Below are positions 1-6,150 of a stretch of DNA of 9,493 nt, piece after piece. The notes beneath the pieces were generated by a model that was not told the DNA's origin, made no database searches, and saw only the letters and a program-made list of their open reading frames with translations. Numbering within the stretch: the first letter of the stretch is position 1; each line of letters opens with the position of its first letter. The stretch is from NCBI GenBank assembly GCA_002842195.1, contig PHCL01000028.1, forward strand, positions 1-9,493, written 5' to 3'. The translations under genes and the position numbers were made by a program. The DNA is from Betaproteobacteria bacterium HGW-Betaproteobacteria-20. GTDB taxonomy: Bacteria > Pseudomonadota > Gammaproteobacteria > Burkholderiales > Methylophilaceae.

Positions 1-168
1 CGCGCCCGCCATGATAATTTTTCCGGTTAAATCGTAAGTTTGGCTTATTTTTTCATCAATAGCTGGCTTAACGATAATGCGGCCACCACGAATGTAAATG
101 TCTTCGACAACGCCATTTTTATGATGCGCCGGGTCGTATAGCTTGCCGTTTTTCAGGAGCGTAATCAT
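1..168 (-). CDS. fhcA: Formyltransferase/hydrolase complex subunit A, N-terminal part (runs off left edge)
   Basis: Only the first 56 codons are in the window. The peptide begins MITLLKNGKLYDP and continues through VEDIYIRGGRI and YDLTGKIIMAGA. This is the beta-rich N-terminal segment of the FmdA/FwdA/FhcA amidohydrolase family. The metal-binding HxH motif, expected just after the IIMAGA strand, lies beyond the edge and cannot be checked. In bacterial methylotrophs FhcA is the hydrolase subunit that releases formate from the formylated furan cofactor, in the cytoplasmic Fhc complex. The ATG at 168 is the earliest possible start in this frame because the preceding codon (171-169) is TGA. There is no good Shine-Dalgarno, only CGGAA about 13 nt upstream, so translation may depend on coupling to the reading frame before it. 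fhcB lies upstream on the same strand. Family assignment is confident from the N-terminus and the fhcB neighbour. Confidence 0.85.
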   Translation of the reverse strand, partial: MITLLKNGKLYDPAHHKNGVVEDIYIRGGRIIVKPAIDEKISQTYDLTGKIIMAGA

Positions 169-267
169 TCAGTTATCGATATTCCGATGAATGTTGGGGT
201 CTAGTGGTGTTAAAGTCGCGGTATATCGTGACAAGTACGGAATAACCGGATGACACAGACACTTCAT
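169..267 (-). CDS. Possible 32-codon ORF bridging fhcB and fhcA
   Basis: This short ORF exactly spans the gap between fhcB and fhcA. Its ATG (267-265) overlaps the fhcB stop as ATGA, and its TGA (171-169) is followed immediately by the fhcA ATG. It is in the same frame as fhcA. The peptide starts MKCLCHPVIPYLSRY and ends PNIHRNIDN. It has two near-adjacent cysteines and no recognisable domain, signal peptide or membrane segment. A GAAGG lies 6 nt upstream of its ATG, inside the end of fhcB, which is a better ribosome site than fhcA has. It could be a real small protein, a coupling peptide that carries ribosomes from fhcB to fhcA, or an accidental open stretch. About one in five random 32-codon stretches is open, so length alone proves nothing; the start, stop and ribosome-site arrangement is what makes it worth listing. 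Confidence 0.33.
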   Translation of the reverse strand: MKCLCHPVIPYLSRYTATLTPLDPNIHRNIDN

Positions 268-1505
268 AATAAACCTTCAATTCTGTTAACAACTTCATTC
301 AACGTTGGCAAATCATTTTCACGTAATTTTTTCAATGGCAAAATCACTGACGAATCTACACGAAACAATGTGCCGTTGGAATCCATGCCAGGTGAGGCGA
401 TAGGTATAAATACGTCAGGTTCAGTTGCAAATTTACTATCAGTATTGCCAAATGCAATGAGCGGTTTGTTAGTTTGAGGCGGTTGCTTTTCGGCACTAAA
501 ACTATTTACCCAAACCATACAATCATGTTCAACGTGCGCGTTATTCAGCGCCAAACCGCTTAGCCAGGTATGTGCATTGTTTGTACTGCTATCTCCATCG
601 CTGCCACCAAGCGGTAAGCCGGCCGCACGCGTGGTTTGGTTAAGTATCGACACAGTTTCGGTAATGTTTTGTATGGTCAATTCAGCATGCGGGAAGTCTA
701 AATCCTTGGCAATCCAGGCAAGCACGGCATATTTGGCTCGTTTTAATTTGTCGGCAACGGTCTGCAAATCACGCACTTTGAGTCCTGCAACACTTTCAGC
801 TTTGATATTTTTACCTGCTACCAAAGCACGTAATACTATCGTTATTTCGGGTAAGTCGGATGCACTGCAAACCAAGGAGAGCGTACGCGCACCCTTAGGT
901 GAAATGCCTGCTTCGGTGTTTAGGTTTTCGCCAATGTAAATAATTTCGCGGCTTGCGGCATCTGTAAACATTGCATTAGATTTATCGTTTTCTAGCCATA
1001 CAAATCGCTCAAAAAAGCGTGGATTATGCGTCACTATGTCTGAGCCTATGCACAAAATTACATCAGCACGGTTTTTTAGCTCGGTTAGTGTAGTGGTTTG
1101 CCAGCCTGTACTTTGCAGTACTGCTAAGTTTCGCGCCATGCTGGTGGCATTCATGTGCTGTAGATTGCCATCAGTTTTTTGTGCGAGGTTAAATAAGCTT
1201 CTAAATCCTGCAATATCAGTACTCAGTCCCGTGAATAATGGTTGTTTGGCAAGTTTTAACAGGCCGGCAGCGTGTGTAACTGCCGCTTCTAGACTCACTG
1301 ATTTTCCAGCGATTTTAGGGCTTGTAGCATTTATAGGATGCTCAAAAAAAGTGACGCTTTTTGCACAGCCCTTAGCCAACACTTTAATTTTATTCTGATT
1401 AGACTCAACCAATATGTCGTCACACAATAAGCCACAGGCCGGGCAGGTTGCAACGTGTTGGTTTGATTTTAATCCGGAGTTTTTCATTAACATAGATTTT
1501 GCCAC
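264..1505 (-). CDS. fhcB: Formyltransferase/hydrolase complex subunit B (formylmethanofuran dehydrogenase subunit B homologue)
   Basis: This 413-residue protein resembles FmdB/FwdB of archaeal formylmethanofuran dehydrogenase and the bacterial FhcB. Fhc converts formyl-tetrahydromethanopterin to formate in H4MPT-dependent formaldehyde oxidation; FhcB is understood to be a structural subunit without redox activity. Visible features are the N-terminal CPACGLLCDD (residues 21-30) with a further Cys at 47, the stretch ATSMARNLAVLQ near residues 120-131, CIGSDIVTHNPRFFERF in the middle, and IPIASPGMDSNGTLFRVD near the C-terminus. The archaeal active-site Cys or Sec lies in a TVCHGP-like stretch that appears to align with residues 119-126, where no Cys is present, as expected for a non-dehydrogenase. 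The longest frame starts at GTG 1505; ATG 1493 and ATG 1487 are equally possible, and none has a clear Shine-Dalgarno. It is transcribed away from thrS and precedes fhcA. Confidence 0.93.
   Translation of the reverse strand: MAKSMLMKNSGLKSNQHVATCPACGLLCDDILVESNQNKIKVLAKGCAKSVTFFEHPINATSPKIAGKSVSLEAAVTHAAGLLKLAKQPLFTGLSTDIAGFRSLFNLAQKTDGNLQHMNATSMARNLAVLQSTGWQTTTLTELKNRADVILCIGSDIVTHNPRFFERFVWLENDKSNAMFTDAASREIIYIGENLNTEAGISPKGARTLSLVCSASDLPEITIVLRALVAGKNIKAESVAGLKVRDLQTVADKLKRAKYAVLAWIAKDLDFPHAELTIQNITETVSILNQTTRAAGLPLGGSDGDSSTNNAHTWLSGLALNNAHVEHDCMVWVNSFSAEKQPPQTNKPLIAFGNTDSKFATEPDVFIPIASPGMDSNGTLFRVDSSVILPLKKLRENDLPTLNEVVNRIEGLL
274..278 (-). promoter_or_regulatory. Ribosome binding site inside the 3' end of fhcB
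   Basis: The minus strand reads GAAGG, then 6 nt (TTTATT), then ATG at 267. It lies within the last codons of fhcB and can only serve the overlapping short ORF, not fhcA 106 nt further on. It may also be a chance product of the fhcB codons for Glu and Gly. Confidence 0.35.
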
Positions 1506-1514
1506 AGCAAGTGC

Positions 1515-1530
1515 AATTGTGTGAACAATT
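1515..1530. promoter_or_regulatory. 16-bp palindrome upstream of fhcB, candidate operator
   Basis: AATTGT and ACAATT flank a 4-bp GTGA centre, giving a perfect 6-bp inverted repeat. It begins 10 bp upstream of the GTG candidate start of fhcB and 22 bp upstream of the ATG at 1493. The form suits a dimeric repressor or activator, and the half-sites match the ends of the lac operator type. No regulator is encoded next to it, so the binder is unknown. A 6-bp repeat in AT-rich intergenic DNA can also arise by chance. Confidence 0.35.
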
Positions 1531-1571
1531 AAGTAAAAGACTTGTGATAAATACTATTTTTTTGCATGAAA

Positions 1572-1601
1572 TTGCGGTGATAGGGCGTGGTATGCGATAA
1601 T
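1572..1601 (+). promoter_or_regulatory. Candidate sigma-70 promoter for thrS
   Basis: TTGCGG (1572-1577), an 18-bp spacer, then GATAAT (1596-1601) with an extended -10 TGC directly before it. Transcription would begin near 1608 and give a leader of about 74 nt that contains the hairpin at 1633-1657. Matches are 3/6 for the -35 and 5/6 for the -10. This is prediction by eye only. Confidence 0.45.
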
Positions 1602-1632
1602 TGCGCTTAGATGATTTTGTAGATAATTTTTG

Positions 1633-1670
1633 AGCCACATTTTTAAATTTTGTGGCTTTTGTTGTTTTAG
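1633..1670 (+). terminator. Terminator-like hairpin in the thrS leader (possible attenuator)
   Basis: AGCCACA (1633-1639) pairs with TGTGGCT (1651-1657) across an 11-nt AT-only loop, followed by TTTGTTGTTTT. No plus-strand gene ends upstream, since fhcB runs the other way, so this cannot be the normal terminator of a neighbour. Read on the minus strand the stem lacks a trailing T-run. It lies 24 bp before the thrS ATG and downstream of the predicted promoter, which is where a leader attenuator or a translational regulatory stem would be. The stem is only 7 bp, so termination would be partial at best. Confidence 0.42.
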
Positions 1671-1681
1671 AGAGAAACGAT

Positions 1682-3589
1682 ATGCCAGTAATCCGCTTGC
1701 CCGATGGCTCTGAACGTAGTTTTGATGCACCCGTAACCGTGGCTGATGTCGCCATGGATATCGGCGCTGGCTTAGCAAAAGCCGCACTGGCAGGCAAGGT
1801 AAATGGCGTGCTGGTTGATACGTCATATCTGATTAGCCAAGATGCCGAGTTAGCGATTATTACCGACAAAAGTGATGATGGCTTAGAGATTATTCGTCAC
1901 TCAACCGCACATTTGCTGGCCTATGCGGTAAAAGAGCTTTTTCCTGATGCGCAAGTGACGATTGGTCCTGTGATTGAAAATGGCTTTTTTTACGACTTTT
2001 CTTACGTGCGCGCTTTTACGCCTGAAGATTTAATTTTTATCGAAAAAAAGATGGTGGAATTGGCCAAAAAGAATGAGCCAGTCACACGTAAAGTATTGCC
2101 GCGAGATGAGGCGATTACTTACTTTAAAAGCCTTGGTGAGGATTATAAAGCGGAAATTATTGGCTCAATTCCAGAGGGTGAAGATGTTTCGTTATATACC
2201 GAAGGTCACTTTACTGATCTTTGCCGCGGTCCTCACGTGCCCAATACTGGCAAGCTGAAAGCCTTTAAGTTGATGAAGCTTGCCGGTGCATACTGGCGTG
2301 GCGATAGCAATAATGAGATGTTGCAGCGTGTTTATGGCACCGCCTGGCGTAATAAAGACGAGCTTGAAGCCTACTTATTTCAGCTTGAAGAAGCTGAAAA
2401 GCGTGATCACCGCAAGCTCGGTAAGCAGCTTGATTACTTTCATATGCAAGATGATGTGCCAGGTATGGTGTTTTGGCATCCGCGTGGTTGGAGCATTTGG
2501 CAGGAAGTTGAACAGTATATGCGCCAAATGTTCGTTGATTACAACTACCAGGAAGTGCGCACTCCGACCATTATGGATAGAACTTTGTGGGAGAAGTCAG
2601 GCCATTGGGAGAATTACCGTGAAGGCATGTTTGTTACATCTTCAGAAAGCCGCGATTATGCAGTTAAGCCGATGAATTGCCCGGGTCATGTGCAAATTTT
2701 CAATAGCAGCTTGCATAGTTACCGTGACTTGCCATTACGCTTAGCTGAGTTTGGTTCATGCCACCGCAATGAGCCTTCCGGGGCTCTGCACGGGTTAATG
2801 CGCGTACGTGGTTTTACGCAAGATGATGCGCATATTTTCTGTACTGAAGAGCAGGTAGAGGCGGAAGTTGCCGATTTTATCAAAATGCTTTACAAAGCCT
2901 ACGGGGATTTTGGGTTTAATGCTGTGTTGGTCAAACTCTCTACACGCCCTGAAAAGCGCATCGGCACTGATGCGGATTGGGATAAAGCAGAAACTTCGCT
3001 GGCAAATGCGCTTAAATTAAATAAGCTCGATTTTGAGTACCAGCCAGGTGAAGGCGCATTCTACGGCCCTAAAATTGAATTTACGCTTAAAGATTCGCTT
3101 GGCCGCTTATGGCAATGCGGTACGATACAGCTAGATTCAAATCTACCGGAGCGTTTAGGTGCAGAGTATGTGGCTGAAGATAACTCGCGCAAACGTCCTG
3201 TAATGCTACACCGTGCCATCGTTGGCTCTATGGAGCGCTTTATTGGGATTTTGATTGAAAATTACGCTGGTGCAATGCCGCTTTGGCTAGCGCCTGTGCA
3301 AGTGATGGTATTAAATATTTCGGAAGGTCAGTCAGATTACGTGCGACAAGTGGTTGAAATTCTAAAGAAAAATGGCATTAGATGTGAATTTGACTTGAGA
3401 AATGAGAAGATTACCTATAAAATACGCGAACATAGTATGCAAAAGATGCCTTACTTGCTAGTTGCAGGTGAGCGTGAGATGCAAACGGAACATGTAGCCG
3501 TGCGTACCAGAAAAGGCGAAGACCTAGGTTCTATGCCGATTGCGGAGCTAATTGCTCGCTTGAAAGCGGAAGTTGAAGCTAAGGTTTAA
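1682..3589 (+). CDS. thrS: Threonine-tRNA ligase (ThrRS)
   Basis: A 635-residue class II aminoacyl-tRNA synthetase that charges tRNA(Thr) in the cytoplasm, close to the 642 residues of the E. coli enzyme. An N-terminal TGS domain (residues 1-61) begins [10 protein letters not shown]. The editing domain follows, with HSTAH (H73, H77) and DLCRGPH (C181, H185), the four residues that deacylate Ser-tRNA(Thr). The catalytic core has the zinc ligands C333 (MNCPGH), H384 (DDAHIFC) and H510 ([12 protein letters not shown]), with motif 2 around [14 protein letters not shown] and motif 3 around [13 protein letters not shown]. The anticodon-binding domain occupies about 535-635. I place the start at ATG 1682, not the in-frame GTG at 1652, because [10 protein letters not shown] matches the family N-terminus and AGAGAG lies just upstream; the GTG falls inside the leader hairpin. 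It is the first gene of the translation cluster. All key residues are intact. Confidence 0.99.
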   Translation: MPVIRLPDGSERSFDAPVTVADVAMDIGAGLAKAALAGKVNGVLVDTSYLISQDAELAIITDKSDDGLEIIRHSTAHLLAYAVKELFPDAQVTIGPVIENGFFYDFSYVRAFTPEDLIFIEKKMVELAKKNEPVTRKVLPRDEAITYFKSLGEDYKAEIIGSIPEGEDVSLYTEGHFTDLCRGPHVPNTGKLKAFKLMKLAGAYWRGDSNNEMLQRVYGTAWRNKDELEAYLFQLEEAEKRDHRKLGKQLDYFHMQDDVPGMVFWHPRGWSIWQEVEQYMRQMFVDYNYQEVRTPTIMDRTLWEKSGHWENYREGMFVTSSESRDYAVKPMNCPGHVQIFNSSLHSYRDLPLRLAEFGSCHRNEPSGALHGLMRVRGFTQDDAHIFCTEEQVEAEVADFIKMLYKAYGDFGFNAVLVKLSTRPEKRIGTDADWDKAETSLANALKLNKLDFEYQPGEGAFYGPKIEFTLKDSLGRLWQCGTIQLDSNLPERLGAEYVAEDNSRKRPVMLHRAIVGSMERFIGILIENYAGAMPLWLAPVQVMVLNISEGQSDYVRQVVEILKKNGIRCEFDLRNEKITYKIREHSMQKMPYLLVAGEREMQTEHVAVRTRKGEDLGSMPIAELIARLKAEVEAKV

Positions 3590-3592
3590 ACC

Positions 3593-3604
3593 CCCTAATT
3601 AGGG
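3593..3604. repeat. 12-bp perfect palindrome between thrS and infC
   Basis: CCCTAATTAGGG begins 4 bp after the thrS stop. As RNA it would make a short stem (4 bp, AAUU loop), with no T-run after it, so it is not a terminator. It may protect or mark the 3' end of thrS mRNA or be incidental. It lies in the 58-bp leader of infC. Confidence 0.4.
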
Positions 3605-3620
3605 ACATTTCTGACGAAGC

Positions 3621-3630
3621 ACGGCTTAAC
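3621..3630 (+). repeat. Direct repeat copy 1, infC leader
   Basis: ACGGCTTAAC occurs here, 18 bp before the infC start, and again at 4280-4289 before rpmI. Here it follows AAGC so that AAGC-ACG-GCTT can form a tiny hairpin. Finding the same 10-mer in two short leaders of one operon is suggestive, though not proof, of a shared binding or structural element. Confidence 0.35.
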
Positions 3631-3635
3631 TATTT

Positions 3636-3639
3636 GGAG
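3636..3639 (+). promoter_or_regulatory. Ribosome binding site that fixes the infC start
   Basis: GGAG lies 8 nt upstream of the ATA at 3648. It is the only Shine-Dalgarno-like sequence between the in-frame TAA at 3627 and the first conventional start codon in the frame (TTG 3705). It therefore supports initiation at ATA. Confidence 0.7.
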
Positions 3640-3647
3640 AATTTGAT

Positions 3648-4169
3648 ATAGCACAGGATAAAGAAACGCGAATCAATGGCGACATTACAGGGTCGCAAGT
3701 TCGTTTGGTGGGGATTGAGGGTGAGCCGTTAGGCATTATGTCGCTAACGGAGGCATTTGCAAAAGCAGAAGAAGAAGATATTGATCTGGTAGAAATCGCA
3801 CCTAATGCTTCTCCACCAGTGTGCAGATTGATGGATTACGGCAAGTTTAAGTACGCCGAAAGTAAAAAGCAGCACGAAGTCAAGCTTAAACAAAAGCAAG
3901 TGGTGGTGAAAGAAATTAAGTTCCGCCCGGGTACTGATGACGGCGACTACGCGATTAAAGTACGTAATATTATTCGCTTTATACAAGACGGCGATAAAGC
4001 AAAAATCACGTTACGTTTCAGAGGTCGTGAAATTACACACCAAGAACTTGGCTTGGCTTTATTAAGACGTGTTGAAGCAGATACAAAAGAAGTGGCAGTG
4101 GTTGAGCAGTTTCCAAAAATGGAAGGTCGCCAGATGGTGATGGTGCTTGGACCACCCAAAAAGAATTAA
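3648..4169 (+). CDS. infC: Translation initiation factor IF-3, non-standard ATA start
   Basis: IF-3 binds the 30S subunit, prevents premature joining of 50S and checks the initiator codon. From ATA at 3648 the protein is 173 residues (E. coli 180). The N-domain begins [13 protein letters not shown] and carries [15 protein letters not shown] lysine-rich linker near residues 73-83 precedes the C-domain with [26 protein letters not shown] and [15 protein letters not shown]. The frame is closed by TAA at 3627 and holds no ATG, GTG or TTG before TTG 3705. Starting at 3705 would delete the conserved RINGxI and the following strand. The codons between are CTA TTT GGA GAA TTT GAT ATA, and ATA has GGAG 8 nt upstream. 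E. coli infC uses AUU, which IF-3 itself discriminates against, giving negative autoregulation; the same loop is inferred here. It lies between thrS and rpmI. Confidence 0.95.
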   Translation: MAQDKETRINGDITGSQVRLVGIEGEPLGIMSLTEAFAKAEEEDIDLVEIAPNASPPVCRLMDYGKFKYAESKKQHEVKLKQKQVVVKEIKFRPGTDDGDYAIKVRNIIRFIQDGDKAKITLRFRGREITHQELGLALLRRVEADTKEVAVVEQFPKMEGRQMVMVLGPPKKN

Positions 4170-4224
4170 CTGACTTAATAAAAGTTGGTAATGTTGTAAC
4201 AAAAAGTAGTCAAAAAAACTGATA

Positions 4225-4260
4225 AGCACCACTAAGCCAGCTTCGCTGGCAAGTGTTGCT
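4225..4260 (+). promoter_or_regulatory. Interrupted stem-loop in the infC-rpmI gap, candidate L20 operator
   Basis: Three paired blocks form one long hairpin: AGCA (4225-4228) with TGCT (4257-4260), CACT (4230-4233) with AGTG (4252-4255), and GCCAGC (4236-4241) with GCTGGC (4245-4250), capped by TTC. That is 14 pairs with a C/T mismatch and an AA/A internal loop. No T-run follows, so it is not a terminator. In E. coli and in Bacillus, ribosomal protein L20 represses this operon by binding mRNA structures that mimic its 23S rRNA site. This position, about 70 nt before rpmI, fits such a role, but similarity to the rRNA site was not established. Confidence 0.5.
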
Positions 4261-4279
4261 AATAAAGATTCCGAGTGAT

Positions 4280-4289
4280 ACGGCTTAAC
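4280..4289 (+). repeat. Direct repeat copy 2, rpmI leader
   Basis: Second exact copy of ACGGCTTAAC, with the first at 3621-3630. Here its GCTTA (4283-4287) can also pair with TAAGC (4298-4302) across a 10-nt loop containing GGCATGCC, giving a second weak hairpin downstream of the main stem-loop. Confidence 0.35.
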
Positions 4290-4331
4290 GGCATGCCTAA
4301 GCGCTCATAACTTAAGTTCAAGGAGAACAAA

Positions 4332-4529
4332 ATGCCAAAAATGAAAACCAAGAGCGGCGCTAAAAAGCGCTTCAAATTCTTGGGTAATGGTAAAGTGAAA
4401 CGCACGCATTCACATCTACGCCATATCCTCACTAAAAAGACCACCAAGCAAAAGCGTAAATTACGCGGCACGGCGATCATCTCACCAACAGACGTCAAAC
4501 GCGTTCGCGCAATGATGCCAACACGATAA
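4332..4529 (+). CDS. rpmI: 50S ribosomal protein L35
   Basis: A 65-residue, very basic protein, the usual length for bacterial L35. It begins [15 protein letters not shown] and contains [21 protein letters not shown], the conserved core that contacts 23S rRNA in the large subunit. A strong AAGGAG (4320-4325) lies 6 nt before the ATG. It follows infC after a 162-bp structured gap and precedes rplT by 10 bp, the same order as in most bacteria. In E. coli L20 represses translation of rpmI and, by coupling, rplT; the structures in the gap suggest a similar arrangement here. Nothing is missing or unusual in the protein. Confidence 0.98.
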   Translation: MPKMKTKSGAKKRFKFLGNGKVKRTHSHLRHILTKKTTKQKRKLRGTAIISPTDVKRVRAMMPTR

Positions 4530-4539
4530 GGAGACCGAT

Positions 4540-4899
4540 ATGCCTAGAGTAAAACGTGGTGTCATTGCTCGCGCTAGACACAAAAAAGTATTAAAAGCCG
4601 CTAAAGGCTACCGTGGTCGTCGTAAAAACGTTTACCGCGTTGCCAAGCAAGCGGTAATGAAAGCTGGTCAATATGCTTACCGTGATCGCCGTCAAAAGAA
4701 ACGTCAATTCCGCACATTGTGGATTGCACGTATTAATGCGGGTGCACGTGAGTGTGGTTTAACTTACAGTCGTTTCATGAATGGCTTGAAACGCGCAGCA
4801 GTTGAAGTGGATCGTAAAGTATTGGCTGATTTAGCTGTATTTGATAAAGCAGCATTTGCTCAATTTGTTGAAATGGCAAAAAAAGCATTGGCAGTTTAA
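4540..4899 (+). CDS. rplT: 50S ribosomal protein L20
   Basis: A 119-residue protein of standard length. The basic N-terminal extension begins [19 protein letters not shown] and continues through [17 protein letters not shown], the long helix that threads into 23S rRNA during early 50S assembly. The globular C-domain includes [21 protein letters not shown]. In several bacteria the C-domain also binds the mRNA of its own operon and represses it. The ribosome site AAGGAG (4528-4533) overlaps the rpmI stop codon TAA, with 6 nt to the ATG, so rplT is very likely translationally coupled to rpmI. It is the last gene before a strong terminator. Confidence 0.98.
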   Translation: MPRVKRGVIARARHKKVLKAAKGYRGRRKNVYRVAKQAVMKAGQYAYRDRRQKKRQFRTLWIARINAGARECGLTYSRFMNGLKRAAVEVDRKVLADLAVFDKAAFAQFVEMAKKALAV

Positions 4900-4925
4900 T
4901 CGCATTACTTGTTATAAAAATAAGT

Positions 4926-4954
4926 AAAAAAAGAGGCTTCGGCCTCTTTTTTTT
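4926..4954 (+). terminator. Strong intrinsic terminator after rplT (also terminator-shaped on the minus strand)
   Basis: GAGGC (4933-4937) and GCCTC (4942-4946) enclose a UUCG tetraloop with the favoured C-G closing pair. Seven As precede and eight Ts follow, so the stem can extend by A-U pairs and end in a U-run. It is symmetrical enough to work in both directions. It separates thrS-infC-rpmI-rplT from pheS-pheT. Some read-through is possible, because E. coli couples these groups through an attenuator in the same place. Confidence 0.93.
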
Positions 4955-5031
4955 GCTGTAAAATTATGCAGTTAAATAAAGCAGCTCTGAATAGAGGGTT
5001 GTGCCAATTCAAAAATATCAAGTAATCTTAG

Positions 5032-6045
<1,014 letters not shown>

Positions 6046-6150
6046 GTTAACCTTCAACATCACAGGCAGTCGCTCCATGATTTGTTTGGTGAGCCTGTAG
6101 AAACACAAACAGCAAGTCCATCATCACAATTTTAAGGTCACAAAAGCATT
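6046..6150 (+). other. 105-bp pheS-pheT gap with an open frame in phase with pheS
   Basis: In E. coli the two genes are only about 15 bp apart, so this gap is long. Read in phase past the pheS TAA it stays open for 29 codons and then stops at TAA 6133-6135, which overlaps the AAGG that precedes pheT. The conceptual peptide contains SLHDLFGEPVETQTASP. It has no start codon at its head, so it would need read-through or an internal near-cognate start. ACAGGC (6062-6067) and GCCTGT (6093-6098) could pair across a 25-nt loop. I see no terminator and no good promoter. It may simply be untranslated spacer or gene residue. Confidence 0.3.

Noticed and set aside
250..1398. Plus-strand open frames opposite fhcB (250-477, 577-939, 1036-1398)
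   Set aside because: They lie wholly antisense to a well-recognised fhcB, have no ribosome sites or recognisable domains, and read as out-of-frame shadows.
1652..1681. GTG at 1652 as a 10-codon longer thrS start
   Set aside because: It lies in the 3' arm of the leader hairpin, has no ribosome site, and would add residues absent from Thr[12 protein letters not shown] at 1682 is the family N-terminus.
1420..1869. Minus-strand frames across the fhcB-thrS spacer (1420-1869 and 1554-1826)
   Set aside because: They run through the divergent promoter region and into the start of thrS on the opposite strand, and have no protein family character.
4966..5025. 19-codon ORF after the rplT terminator as a pheM-like leader peptide
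   Set aside because: It holds only one Phe codon, is not followed by a terminator hairpin before pheS, and has no clear ribosome site.
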